Below are positions 52,300 to 62,281 of a stretch of DNA of 64,000 nucleotides, piece by piece. The stretch comes from Roseibacterium elongatum DSM 19469. GTDB lineage: Bacteria > Pseudomonadota > Alphaproteobacteria > Rhodobacterales > Rhodobacteraceae. The notes under the pieces are model-generated. The model did no database searches. It was given only the letters and a program-made list of their open reading frames with translations, and was not told where the DNA came from. The position numbers and the translations under genes were made by a program. Numbering within the stretch: position 1 is the first letter of the stretch; each line of letters opens with the position of its first letter. The stretch covers positions 1,841,001-1,905,000 of the forward strand of contig NZ_CP004372.1 of the NCBI RefSeq assembly GCF_000590925.1, in the 5' to 3' direction.

Positions 52300-52412
52300 G
52301 GGTTTGCGCCGGCGTCGCCGTCGCCCGGCGAAGCGCCGCAAGGGGCATCGAGCCCCTTGCGGCGCTTGTGCGCTCCGCGCGGGAGTTTTTTTGGCCAAGA
52401 TGAAGGGAAGGG
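52300..52412 (+). repeat. dispersed 3'-end repeat, copy 3 (terminator-like)
   Basis: The element begins GAGGGTTTGCGCC overlapping the hydrolase stop. AAGCGCCGCAAGGGGC (52331-52346) pairs perfectly with GCCCCTTGCGGCGCTT (52352-52367), a 16-bp stem with a 5-base loop. GGGAG, T7 (52386-52392) and GGCCAAGATGAAGGG follow. It lies between convergent genes. Confidence 0.8.
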
Positions 52413-52420
52413 GTGGGCGA

Positions 52421-53494
52421 TCAGCCTGACGGGCCGGTGATGCGGTTGACATGACCCATCTTGCGGCCGGGGCGGGTTTCCGCCTTGCCGTAGAGATGCA
52501 CCTGGACACCCGGCTCGGCGGCGAGGTTGGGCGCGCGCGCGACCTCGCCGCCGATGAGGTTTTCCATGGTCACGTTGGCGTGGCGTGCGCCATCGCCAAG
52601 CGGCCAGCCGGTCACGGCGCGCATGTGCTGTTCGAACTGATCGACGGCGCAGCCCGCCTGCGTCCAGTGCCCGGAATTGTGAACGCGGGGGGCGATCTCG
52701 TTCACGACCAGTCCCGCAGCCGTCACGAACAGTTCGACGCCCATCACGCCCACGTAGTTCAGGTCTGTCAGGATGCGCGAGGCCAAGAGCACCGCGTCGG
52801 TTCTCAGCGATGCGGGAATGGGGGCCGGGACGGTCGTCGTGGCCAGGATTCCGTCGCGGTGGAGGTTCTGGCCCGGATCATAGGCGGCGACGGCGCCATC
52901 CTGACCGCGCGCGGCGATCACGCTGATTTCCATCGAGAAATCGACGAATCCCTCGGCGATCGTAGGGGCGCCTTTCAGGGTCGCCAGCGCGGCGGCGGCC
53001 TCGTCCTCGGCCTTGATGCGGGCCTGGCCCTTGCCGTCATAGCCGAAGCGGCGCGTCTTGAGGATGGCCGGGACGCCGGTTTGTGCGAGGGCGGCCGGCA
53101 GATCGGCCGCGGTCTCGACGGCGGCGAACGGGGCGACCTTCAGGTTCAGCCCGCTGAGAAAGGTCTTTTCGGTCAGCCGGTCCTGGCTGACCTCGAGCGC
53201 GCGGCGCGAGGGGAAGAGGGGCGTTTCGGCCGACAGGATATCGAGGGCCGGGGCCGGAATATTCTCGAACTCGTAGGTGATGACGTCGCAGGCGGCGGCA
53301 AAGCGGGCAAGCGCCCCGTCATCGTCATAGGCCGCTTGCGTCCATTCATGCGCCACATCGGCGGCGGGGGCGGCGCCCGGCTCGAAGATATGGGTTCTGT
53401 AGCCGAGGCGGGCCGAGGCCATGGCCAGCATGCGGCCCAATTGCCCGCCCCCGAGAATGCCGACGGTCGCGCCCGAGGGGAGGGGGTCAGTCAT
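52421..53494 (-). CDS. purK: 5-(carboxyamino)imidazole ribonucleotide synthase
   Basis: This ATP-grasp enzyme (357 aa) carboxylates AIR to N5-CAIR in purine synthesis. [21 protein letters not shown] opens the protein. [23 protein letters not shown] and [18 protein letters not shown] are the characteristic motifs. It overlaps the purE end by eight bases, forming a purE-purK pair. Confidence 0.95.
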   Translation of the reverse strand: MTDPLPSGATVGILGGGQLGRMLAMASARLGYRTHIFEPGAAPAADVAHEWTQAAYDDDGALARFAAACDVITYEFENIPAPALDILSAETPLFPSRRALEVSQDRLTEKTFLSGLNLKVAPFAAVETAADLPAALAQTGVPAILKTRRFGYDGKGQARIKAEDEAAAALATLKGAPTIAEGFVDFSMEISVIAARGQDGAVAAYDPGQNLHRDGILATTTVPAPIPASLRTDAVLLASRILTDLNYVGVMGVELFVTAAGLVVNEIAPRVHNSGHWTQAGCAVDQFEQHMRAVTGWPLGDGARHANVTMENLIGGEVARAPNLAAEPGVQVHLYGKAETRPGRKMGHVNRITGPSG

Positions 53495-53975
53495 CGCTGG
53501 GCACCTCGGGGATCGAGGCCGACAGATCAGCGCGCCACCGATCGAGGCGGCCGGCCAGTGCCGGGTCCGACGTGGCGAGGATGCCGGCCGCCATCAAGCC
53601 GGCGTTGCAGGCGCCAGCGGCCCCGATAGCCATCGTGGCCACGGGGAAGCCGCGTGGCATCTGGACGATTGAATAGAGCGAGTCGACGCCGGACAAGGCG
53701 CGCGTCTGGACCGGCACGCCGATCACCGGGACCCGCGTTTTCGACGCCATCATGCCCGGCAGGTGGGCCGCCCCGCCGGCACCGGCGATGATGACCTTGA
53801 GGCCGCGATCGACGGCGGATGTGCCATAGTCCCAAAGGCGGTCGGGGGTGCGATGGGCCGAGACGATCCGCGTCTCGTAGGGCACCTGCAAAGCGTCGAG
53901 AACCTCGGCCGCTTCCTTCATGGTAGGCCAGTCCGACTGGCTGCCCATGATGATGCCCACTTCGATTTCCGCCAT
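53487..53975 (-). CDS. purE: N5-CAIR mutase
   Basis: This enzyme (162 aa) converts N5-CAIR to [21 protein letters not shown] carries the catalytic loop, [10 protein letters not shown] the active-site His, and [11 protein letters not shown] and [20 protein letters not shown] complete the core. The ATG at 53975 is preferred. The first in-frame ATG at 53999 would add eight residues. Confidence 0.95.
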   Translation of the reverse strand: MAEIEVGIIMGSQSDWPTMKEAAEVLDALQVPYETRIVSAHRTPDRLWDYGTSAVDRGLKVIIAGAGGAAHLPGMMASKTRVPVIGVPVQTRALSGVDSLYSIVQMPRGFPVATMAIGAAGACNAGLMAAGILATSDPALAGRLDRWRADLSASIPEVPSDD

Positions 53976-54106
53976 CGGCCAAACTCCATCCGCCAGCATG
54001 TTGAGCGGCGCACTATAGCGACCGGAAAAGGCGGCGCAATGCAGCAGCGTCCGTGGCGCGGCGGGTGGGGCGTGCCGCGCTCAGTGACCGGCCCTTGCGG
54101 GCCCCA

Positions 54107-54325
54107 TCATGCGATGATGTCCGGGGTCAGCTCGTCCTCGATGCGCGAGATTTCGTCCTTGAGGGCGAGCTTCTGCTTTTTCAGGCGGCGCAGCGTCAGT
54201 TGATCGGGGTTGACGGCCTCTTGCAGCGCGCCGATGGCGGCGTCGAGATCGCGATGTTCGCGGCGCAATACCTCGAGTTTGACGCGCAAAACGTCTTCGT
54301 GGCTCATCTCGGTGGGTGCGTTCAT
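54107..54325 (-). CDS. DUF465 (YdcH-like) small protein
   Basis: This helical protein (72 aa) has the YdcH/DUF465 pattern EMSHEDVLRVKLEVLRREHRDLDAAI and LRRLKKQKLALKDEISRIEDEL, forming an antiparallel coiled coil. The function is unknown. The start is ATG 54325; ATG 54307 is possible. It may lead the purEK transcript. Confidence 0.8.
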   Translation of the reverse strand: MNAPTEMSHEDVLRVKLEVLRREHRDLDAAIGALQEAVNPDQLTLRRLKKQKLALKDEISRIEDELTPDIIA

Positions 54326-54431
54326 GTTAATCGGTCGTCCCCTTGATCCGTCGCGCGTGGGATCAGCCTCAGGACGATACACCTAAAGGTCCGAAGCGCA
54401 AAGCCCGTCACGCGTGGTAGCGCGGCGGCAT

Positions 54432-54460
54432 CTTGCGCAAACCGCCTTTGACCCCCATAT
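54432..54460 (+). promoter_or_regulatory. RpoH (sigma-32)-type promoter of hsp20
   Basis: CTTGCGC (54432-54438), 13 bases, CCCCCATAT (54452-54460). This closely follows the heat-shock pattern CTTGAAA - spacer - CCCCATNT and lies 77 bases before the hsp20 start. Confidence 0.7.
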
Positions 54461-54509
54461 TTTCCTCGAGCGCGCCGTTGCCGATGACCGGGGCGGCGTT
54501 CGACCGCAG

Positions 54510-54529
54510 ATCGCTTTCATGCAAAGGAT
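54510..54529 (+). promoter_or_regulatory. ROSE-like RNA thermometer hairpin over the hsp20 ribosome site
   Basis: ATC(g)CTTT (54510-54517, bulged G at 54513) pairs with AAAGGAT (54523-54529) around the loop CATGC. The Shine-Dalgarno AAAGGA (54523-54528) is fully closed. TCGCT fits the UYGCU core of ROSE elements. A further hairpin, CGCCG/CGGCG, lies upstream (about 54474-54498). Confidence 0.65.
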
Positions 54530-54536
54530 GTGCCTG

Positions 54537-54962
54537 ATGACGAAACTTACCCTTGGGTCGCACCCTTTTCTTTTGGGGTTCGACCAGCTGGAACGCCTGG
54601 TGGAACGCACCGCGAAATCCGGCAACGATGGCTACCCGCCCTACAATATCGAACAGCGTGGCGAAAACGCCTATCGCATCACGCTGGCCGTGGCGGGGTT
54701 CGCCGATGCTGACCTGTCCATCACCGTCGAAGACCGTCAGCTGGTGATCCGCGGCAAGCATCGCGACGACGATGACGCGCGCGTCTTTCTGCATCGGGGG
54801 ATCGCGGCGCGACAGTTCCAGCGCAGTTTCGTCCTTGCCGATGGCGTCGAGGTGGCGGGCGCGTCGATGGAGCATGGGCTGCTGCATATCGACCTGAAAC
54901 GGGCCGTGCCCGACAGTGTCGTGCAAACGATCCGCATCAATTCCGCCAAGGCGGAGCAGTAA
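54537..54962 (+). CDS. small heat-shock protein Hsp20/IbpA-like
   Basis: This small chaperone (141 aa) has an alpha-crystallin domain: PPYNIEQRGENAYRITLAVAGFADADLSITVEDRQLVIRGKH, then FLHRGIAARQFQRSFVLADGVEVAGASMEHGLLHIDL. It would hold unfolding proteins for refolding. The ATG at 54537 has AAAGGA eight bases upstream, and that site lies inside a thermometer-like hairpin. It is paired with a DUF1150 gene, as in many alphaproteobacteria. Confidence 0.93.
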   Translation: MTKLTLGSHPFLLGFDQLERLVERTAKSGNDGYPPYNIEQRGENAYRITLAVAGFADADLSITVEDRQLVIRGKHRDDDDARVFLHRGIAARQFQRSFVLADGVEVAGASMEHGLLHIDLKRAVPDSVVQTIRINSAKAEQ

Positions 54963-54976
54963 GAAAGGGTGACGCC

Positions 54977-55204
54977 ATGAACGCACGCAATTCTGCCGCC
55001 GAAACCCAGGGGCGGCCCATCGTCTACATCCGCAAGATTGCCGTCGCGGACCTGCCGCAAGAGGTGCGCGAACAGGCCGAGGGCCTGGACGAGGTGTATG
55101 CCATCGGCTCGGAAACCGGCGAGCAGCTGGCCTTGGTCAAGGACCGCAAGCTGGCCTTTGTGGTTGCACGTCAGAACGACATGACTCCGGTCAGCGTCCA
55201 CTGA
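54977..55204 (+). CDS. DUF1150 family protein
   Basis: This short protein (75 aa) contains YIRKIAVADLPQEVREQAEGLDEVYAIGSETGEQLALVKDRKLAFVVARQNDMTPVSVH, which is characteristic of DUF1150. The family sits next to hsp20 in alphaproteobacteria, and its role is unknown. The 14-base spacing implies one transcript and a likely heat-shock link. Confidence 0.88.
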   Translation: MNARNSAAETQGRPIVYIRKIAVADLPQEVREQAEGLDEVYAIGSETGEQLALVKDRKLAFVVARQNDMTPVSVH

Positions 55205-55225
55205 CCGGACCGGAACCTTTCACGC

Positions 55226-55251
55226 AAGGGCGCCCCGATCGGGCGCCCTTT
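55226..55251. terminator. bidirectional terminator between DUF1150 and nadE
   Basis: AAGGGCGCCC (55226-55235) and GGGCGCCCTT (55241-55250) make a perfect 10-bp stem with loop CGATC, between convergent genes. Confidence 0.85.
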
Positions 55252-55252
55252 G

Positions 55253-56917
55253 TCATTCGTCCAGCGTGTCGCGCCAGCGATTGACGATCGGGTAGCGGCG
55301 ATCCAGCCAGAAGGCACGCTCGGTCAGCCGGGCACCGGGCGCGGCCTGGAAGCGTTTGTATTCGTTGATGTAGATCAGGCTTTCGATCTTTTTCACGGTC
55401 GCGCGGTCATAGCCCATGGCGACCACGTCCGAGACGCTGGCCTCCTTGTCGATCAGCATTTCCAGCATGACGTCGAGATCGGAATAGGGCGGCAGGCTGT
55501 CCTCGTCCTTCTGATCCTCGCGCAACTCGGCGGTGGGCGGTTTGTCGATGACGCGTGGGGGAATGACCTCGCCCTCGGGGCCGGCCATCCAGTCGCGGTG
55601 ATTGGCATTGCGCCAGCGGCAGGTCTCGAACACGCGCGTCTTGTAGAGGTCCTTGATCGGGTTGTAGCCGCCGGCCATGTCGCCGTAGATCGTCGAATAG
55701 CCGACGGCGACCTCGGATTTGTTGCCGGTCGTGAGCAGCATTTCCCCGAACTTGTTCGAAATGGCCATCAGCATCACACCGCGCAGCCGCGACTGTATGT
55801 TTTCCTCGGTCACGTCGGGGGCCATCCCGGCAAACAGGTCGGACAGGGCATCGCCGACCGCGTCATGCGCCCCCGCGATGGACACGGTGTCCAGCTTGCA
55901 GCCAAGGCGCCGAGCGGTTTCCCCGGCATCTTCCAGCGACATGGCGGAGGTGTATTTCGAGGGCAGCATCACGCAACGTACGTTTTCCGGGGCCAACGCA
56001 TCGGCCGCGATGGCCGCCACCAGCGCCGAGTCGACCCCGCCCGACAGGCCGAGCACCGTCTTGGAAAACCCCGCCTTGCGCATGTAATCGCCCAAGGCCA
56101 GCACCATGGCGTGATAGTCGGCCTCCCATGCGTCGGGCAGGCGGGCCTTGTCGCCCTCGACAGCTTGCCAGCCCTCGGCGCCTCGTTCGAAATCGACATG
56201 GGTCAAGGTGGGTTCGAAGGCCGGCAACTGATGCGTCAGCACCCCGTGCGGGTTCAGCACGAAGGAGGCCCCGTCAAAGACCTGGTCATCCTGCCCGCCC
56301 AGCAGGTTCAGGTAGACCAGCGGCAGGCCGGTCTCGATCACGCGGGCGACCATCTGTGCCTGACGGATGCCCATTTTGCCCCGATGATAGGGCGAGCCGT
56401 TGGGCACCAACAGGATCTCGGCCCCCGTTTCCGCCAGCGTCTCGGTCACATCCTCGAACCAGGCATCTTCGCAGATCGGCATGCCGATCCGCACAGGGCC
56501 GACGCGCACGGGGCCGGCGGGATCGCCCGCATAGTAGTAGCGCTTTTCGTCGAAGACGGCGTAGTTCGGCAGGTGGTGCTTGAGGACCGTCGCGTCGATC
56601 TTGCCGCCTTGTAGCACGAAATAGGCGTTGAAGGGCTTGGCCCCGCCGGGCAGGGGGCCGCCGATGCCGATGGCCGGTCCATCCGCGCAATCCGCCGCAA
56701 GATCCTGGAGCACGCGTTGCACATCCATCGCGAAGGCCGGCTTCTTGACCAGATCCTGCAACTGGTAGCCGGTGATGAACATCTCGGGAAACGCGATCAT
56801 GTCCGCGCCGGCGGCCTTGGCCTCGTCCCATGCCGCGTGCGCGATGCCGGCATTGCCGCGCAAATCCCCCACGGTCGGGTTGATCTGTGCCAGCGTCAGG
56901 CGAAATCTGTCGGACAT
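55253..56917 (-). CDS. nadE: NAD synthase, glutamine-dependent
   Basis: This enzyme (554 aa) makes NAD from nicotinic acid adenine dinucleotide. The N-terminal nitrilase-type glutaminase has FPEMFITGYQ (Glu), LKHHLPNYAVFDE (Lys) and MPICEDAWFED (Cys). The C-terminal synthetase has the P-loop GLSGGVDSALVAAI, KSEVAVGYSTIYGDMAGGYNPIKD and the usual end. The ATG at 56917 has AGGAAA upstream. Confidence 0.96.
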   Translation of the reverse strand: MSDRFRLTLAQINPTVGDLRGNAGIAHAAWDEAKAAGADMIAFPEMFITGYQLQDLVKKPAFAMDVQRVLQDLAADCADGPAIGIGGPLPGGAKPFNAYFVLQGGKIDATVLKHHLPNYAVFDEKRYYYAGDPAGPVRVGPVRIGMPICEDAWFEDVTETLAETGAEILLVPNGSPYHRGKMGIRQAQMVARVIETGLPLVYLNLLGGQDDQVFDGASFVLNPHGVLTHQLPAFEPTLTHVDFERGAEGWQAVEGDKARLPDAWEADYHAMVLALGDYMRKAGFSKTVLGLSGGVDSALVAAIAADALAPENVRCVMLPSKYTSAMSLEDAGETARRLGCKLDTVSIAGAHDAVGDALSDLFAGMAPDVTEENIQSRLRGVMLMAISNKFGEMLLTTGNKSEVAVGYSTIYGDMAGGYNPIKDLYKTRVFETCRWRNANHRDWMAGPEGEVIPPRVIDKPPTAELREDQKDEDSLPPYSDLDVMLEMLIDKEASVSDVVAMGYDRATVKKIESLIYINEYKRFQAAPGARLTERAFWLDRRYPIVNRWRDTLDE

Positions 56918-57086
56918 CGGGTTTCCTGCCTCTGCGGTCTGGTCGCGGGCCCTGTCATAGCAGACCCATGCGCGGGGCCAAGCCATTGGCCCACAGTGTC
57001 GGGGAAAGACATTGCGCGCACGCGAAGCGTCACCTAGCTTGTTCAGCGAAAAGGGAAACCGGCTCCGACACAGGGGGGCACACAAG

Positions 57087-58553
57087 GTGCAAAGCGGGAT
57101 TTGGGCCAAGGGGGCTGCGGCCGGTCTTGGCGTTGCGTTGGCGGCGACGGGTGCGCTGGCGCAGGATACTGTCGATATCCAGCAATACGACAATGGCGGC
57201 ATTTACGAGGGCGAGTTCCGCAACGGCGTGCAGCATGGCACCGGCACCTACCGCTTGCCCAACGGGTATGAATACACCGGCGAATGGGTGGATGGCGAAA
57301 TCCGCGGTCAGGGCGTTGCCCGCTTTCCCGATGGGTCCGTCTACGAGGGCGCGTTCCTGGCAGGTCGTCCCAATGGCACCGGCACGATCACATTCGCCGA
57401 CGGGTCGACCTACGAGGGCGAATGGGTCGACGGGCGGATCGAAGGCACAGGCACGGCCAATTATTCCAATGGCGTCGCTTACACGGGCGAGTTCCAGAAC
57501 GCTCTGCATCATGGCCAGGGGGTCATGACGGGGCCGAACGGCTATCGCTACGAGGGGCAGTGGTCGAACGGGCTGAAAGACGGGCAGGGCACGATCACCT
57601 ATCCCGATGGTGCGGTCTATTCCGGCCAGTTCGTAGCCGGTCAGCGATCGGGCACCGGACGCCTCGAGATGGCCGATGGCGTCGTGTACGAAGGCGCGTG
57701 GGCAGAGGGGCAGATCAATGGCGACGGCACGCTGACGCAACCCAACGGCGATGTCTATACCGGAACCCTCGTCAACGGGCAGCGTCAGGGCGAGGGGCGC
57801 GTGACCTATGCCAATGGCGACATCTACGAGGGGGAGTTCGCCGACGATCGCCGCCACGGCCAGGGCACCTTCACCGGGGCCGATGGATATGTTTATCAGG
57901 GCCAATGGCGCGAAGGGCGCATTTCGGGCACGGGTCAAGTGACCTATCCCGACGGCTCGGTTTATGGGGGTCAATTCCGCAATGACCTCGCCCATGGCAC
58001 CGGCGCGATCAGCTATCCCGATGGGTCCTCCTACCAAGGGGAATGGGTCGATGGCGTGATCCAGGGCACTGGCACGGCCAGCTATGCCAACGGGCTGGTC
58101 TACGAGGGCGAGTTCGTCAATGCCCGCCAGCATGGGCAGGGGGTCATGAGCCATCCCGACGGCTACCGCTATGAAGGGGCGTGGGAGGACGGCCTGCGCC
58201 ACGGGCAGGGGGTGGCCACCTATGCGGACGGCACGGTTTACGATGGGCAATTCGTGGCCGGTCAACGCGAAGGGCAGGGCACCCTGACCATGCCCGATGG
58301 GTTCACCTATGTCGGCGAATGGCAGGGCGGCGAGATCAACGGCATGGGCACGGCCACCTATGCAAACGGTGATGTCTACGAGGGCATGTTCGTGAATGGC
58401 CGGCGCCAGGGCGCGGGTACGATGCGTTACGCCTCGGGCGAGGTGATCGAGGGCGATTGGGAAAACGGCCTTTTGTCCGGCGAAGAGGCGGACACGGCCC
58501 CGACGCCGGCCGTCCAACCGGATACGACCGAAACCGCGCCGGAGACGGAATAA
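57087..58553 (+). CDS. exported MORN-repeat protein
   Basis: The protein (488 aa) starts at GTG 57087. A signal peptide (about residues 1-26, ending ATGALA) is followed by 18-19 consecutive 23-residue MORN units (YEGEFxNGxxHGxGxxxxxDG pattern, for example YEGEFRNGVQHGTGTYRLPNG) and a short acidic C-terminus. MORN arrays are best known from eukaryotic membrane-associated proteins. A long array with a signal peptide points to a periplasmic or surface role. No enzymatic domain is present. This family is sometimes misnamed as an isopropylmalate synthase. Confidence 0.83.
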   Translation: MQSGIWAKGAAAGLGVALAATGALAQDTVDIQQYDNGGIYEGEFRNGVQHGTGTYRLPNGYEYTGEWVDGEIRGQGVARFPDGSVYEGAFLAGRPNGTGTITFADGSTYEGEWVDGRIEGTGTANYSNGVAYTGEFQNALHHGQGVMTGPNGYRYEGQWSNGLKDGQGTITYPDGAVYSGQFVAGQRSGTGRLEMADGVVYEGAWAEGQINGDGTLTQPNGDVYTGTLVNGQRQGEGRVTYANGDIYEGEFADDRRHGQGTFTGADGYVYQGQWREGRISGTGQVTYPDGSVYGGQFRNDLAHGTGAISYPDGSSYQGEWVDGVIQGTGTASYANGLVYEGEFVNARQHGQGVMSHPDGYRYEGAWEDGLRHGQGVATYADGTVYDGQFVAGQREGQGTLTMPDGFTYVGEWQGGEINGMGTATYANGDVYEGMFVNGRRQGAGTMRYASGEVIEGDWENGLLSGEEADTAPTPAVQPDTTETAPETE

Positions 58554-58613
58554 CCAAGCCCAGGGTTGCCCGCCAGCATCCGGCCCCTTGTGCCTGATCG
58601 CGCGGGCCAACGA

Positions 58614-58651
58614 AAAACGCCGCAGGGGTCACCGGACCCTTGCGGCGTTTT
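58614..58651. terminator. bidirectional terminator between the MORN and Sat-CysC genes
   Basis: AAAACGCCGCAGGGGT (58614-58629) pairs with ACCCTTGCGGCGTTTT (58636-58651), 16 bp with one G-U and loop CACCGG, with T runs on both strands. Confidence 0.93.
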
Positions 58652-58705
58652 CGATGATGGCGCCACGGGGCGCCACCATCATGATCGGTTTGGCGATCTG
58701 CCGGA

Positions 58706-60781
58706 TCAGCCGGCCACCAGGCCCATGCTTTCCAGCTTCAGCAGGACCTGCTGGGCGCAGTAGTCGACATCCATGCCTTCGGTATCGACGACCAGTTCGG
58801 CGGCCTCGGGGGCCTCATAGGGGTCCGAGATCCCGGTGAATTCCTTGATCTTGCCCTCGCGCGCCAGCTGGTAGAGGCCCTTGCGGTCGCGGCGTTCGCA
58901 TTCTTCAAGGCTGGTGGCCACATGCACCTCGACGAAGGCGCCGTAGGCCTCGATCATTTCGCGCACCGCGCGGCGGGTCGCGGTATAGGGCGCGATGGGC
59001 GCACAGATCGCGATGCCGCCATTCTTGGTGATCTCCGAGGCGACATAGCCGATGCGGCGGATGTTGATGTCGCGGTGTTCCTTCGAGAAGCCAAGCTCCG
59101 ACGACAGGTGTTTGCGCACCACGTCCCCGTCCAGCAACGTGACCGGGCGGCCGCCCATTTCCATCAGCTTGACCATGATCGCATTGGCGATGGTCGACTT
59201 GCCCGACCCGGAGAGCCCGGTGAAGAACACGGTGAAGCCCTGCTTCGAGCGCGGCGGCGAGGTGCGGCGCAGTTCCTTGACGACGTCGGGGAACGAAAAC
59301 CATTCGGGGATCTCGAGACCTTCGCGCAGACGGCGGCGCAGTTCCGTGCCCGAGATGTTCAGGATCGTGACATTGTCGCGATCCTCGATCTCGTCGGCGG
59401 GTTCGTACTGGGCGCGCTCCTGCACATAGACCATGTGTTTGAAATCGACCATTTCGATGCCGATTTCCTCTTGATGCTGGCGGAACAGGTCCTGCGCATC
59501 ATAGGGGCCATAGAAATCCTCGCCGGCGCTGTTCTTGCCGGGGCCGGCATGGTCGCGCCCGACGATCATGTGAGTGCAGCCGTGATTCTTGCGGATGATG
59601 CCGTGCCAGACAGCCTCGCGCGGGCCGGCCATGCGCATGGCCAGGTTCAGCAGCGACATGGTGGTGGTGGCGGCCGGGTATTGGTCGAGCACCGCCTCGT
59701 AGCAGCGCACGCGGGTGAAGTGATCCACATCGCCCGGCTTGGTCAGGCCGACGACCGGATGGATCAGCAGGTTGGCCTGCGCCTCTTTCGCGGCGCGGAA
59801 GGTCAGTTCCTGGTGCGCGCGGTGCAGCGGGTTGCGCGTCTGAAAGGCCACGACCTTGCGCCAGCCCAGCTTGCGGAAATAGGCGCGCAATTCGTTCGGC
59901 GTGTCGCGGCGGGCGCGGAAATCATAATGGATCGGGGGCTGGATGCCGGTGATCGCGCCACCCAGATACACCGACCCGGCGGTGTTGTGCAGGTAGTTCA
60001 CGGCCGGATGCGCGATGTCATCGGCGCCATAGACCTTTTCGGCTTCGCGTGCCTTGTTCGGGATCCATTTGTCGCTGATCGACAGAATGGCCAGGATCAC
60101 GCCTTCCTGATCGCGCAGGGCGATGTCCTGACCTTCTTCGACCGTCGCGGCAAAGTCGTCCGAGATGTCCAGCGTGATCGGCATGGGCCACAGGGTGCCG
60201 TCGGCCAGGCGCATGTTCTCGACAACGCCTTCGTAATCGTCTTTGCCAAGAAAGCCCTTAAGCGGGTTGAAGCCGCCATTCATCAAAAGCTCGAGATCGC
60301 AGATCTGGCGCGGCGTCAGATCCCACGAGGGCAAATCGGCGGCCTCGCGTTTCAGTTTCTGGGCGCTGTCAGGCGATACGTAGAGTTCCTGAATCGGGGC
60401 GTGATGGTTCTGCATGACTTGAATCCTGGGTTTGGAGGAAAGAAATCCGCTGCCGCTGCCGGTCAGTTCGGCATGGAGCGCGTCGTATTCGGCAAGCTTG
60501 CGGGCAAGAAAGCGATCGGTGAGGCGGGCCTTTTCCGCCGCCCCGCGCGAGGTCAGCGCATAGGCATAGCGCTGTCGTTTGTCGGGGCCGGGACGGTCGG
60601 TGATCCTGACCAATCCCGCCTCGGCAACGGCCCGCAATTGGGCGTTGAGCCGCCCGAGGCTGATTCCCAACGCCTGCGCCGTCGCGCGCTGCGACGCGTC
60701 CGGCGCCGTATCGAGCTGGCGCAGAAGGCGGAAGAGCTGATCGTCTTCCGGCAAATGGGGTTGGGGCGTGGTTGCGGACAT
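58706..60781 (-). CDS. MarR-type winged helix fused to sulfate adenylyltransferase / APS kinase
   Basis: One uninterrupted frame holds three parts. Residues 1-122 form a MarR-type winged helix (RLLRQLDTAPDASQRATAQALGISLGRLNAQLRAVAEAGLV, then RGAAEKARLTDRFLARKLAEYDALHAEL), matching the EPS-associated MarR family. From the internal ATG at 60415 follows a complete Sat (QTRNPLHRAHQEL, GRDHAGPGK) and then CysC (GLSGSGKST, DGDVVRKHLSSELGFS). Sat and CysC make APS and PAPS from sulfate. AGGA precedes the ATG at 60415, so Sat-CysC could also be made alone. The upstream start may be ATG 60781 or GTG 60811. Confidence 0.85.
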   Translation of the reverse strand: MSATTPQPHLPEDDQLFRLLRQLDTAPDASQRATAQALGISLGRLNAQLRAVAEAGLVRITDRPGPDKRQRYAYALTSRGAAEKARLTDRFLARKLAEYDALHAELTGSGSGFLSSKPRIQVMQNHHAPIQELYVSPDSAQKLKREAADLPSWDLTPRQICDLELLMNGGFNPLKGFLGKDDYEGVVENMRLADGTLWPMPITLDISDDFAATVEEGQDIALRDQEGVILAILSISDKWIPNKAREAEKVYGADDIAHPAVNYLHNTAGSVYLGGAITGIQPPIHYDFRARRDTPNELRAYFRKLGWRKVVAFQTRNPLHRAHQELTFRAAKEAQANLLIHPVVGLTKPGDVDHFTRVRCYEAVLDQYPAATTTMSLLNLAMRMAGPREAVWHGIIRKNHGCTHMIVGRDHAGPGKNSAGEDFYGPYDAQDLFRQHQEEIGIEMVDFKHMVYVQERAQYEPADEIEDRDNVTILNISGTELRRRLREGLEIPEWFSFPDVVKELRRTSPPRSKQGFTVFFTGLSGSGKSTIANAIMVKLMEMGGRPVTLLDGDVVRKHLSSELGFSKEHRDINIRRIGYVASEITKNGGIAICAPIAPYTATRRAVREMIEAYGAFVEVHVATSLEECERRDRKGLYQLAREGKIKEFTGISDPYEAPEAAELVVDTEGMDVDYCAQQVLLKLESMGLVAG

Positions 60782-60792
60782 CGTGGGCCATG

Positions 60793-60812
60793 TGTGTTCA
60801 ATGCTGAACACA
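60793..60812 (-). promoter_or_regulatory. palindrome at the start of the MarR-Sat-CysC gene
   Basis: TGTGTTCA-ATGC-TGAACACA is a perfect 8-bp inverted repeat just before the ATG at 60781. It may be the binding site of the encoded MarR domain. Confidence 0.5.
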
Positions 60813-61013
60813 TGTCACATCTCGCATCCGCAGAAAAGAGCGAATTTCAACTTTTGGCTGAAAAGGGCAGATCTCGCGCACTGGGCATGATCCGAGCGGC
60901 CGACGCGACAACGGCACGAAAACGCCCCGCAGCACGGTTTGTGCGATGCGGGGCGCAATGCAAACAGGGTCTGGTCCCGCCGCGCCCGAACCGGGCACGG
61001 GTCGGGCGGCGGC

Positions 61014-62281
<1,268 letters not shown>

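Noticed and set aside
57087..58553. Tandem repeat array of noncoding type
   Set aside because: The roughly 69-base periodicity is the 23-residue MORN unit of one protein. DNA identity between units is too low for a satellite or CRISPR.
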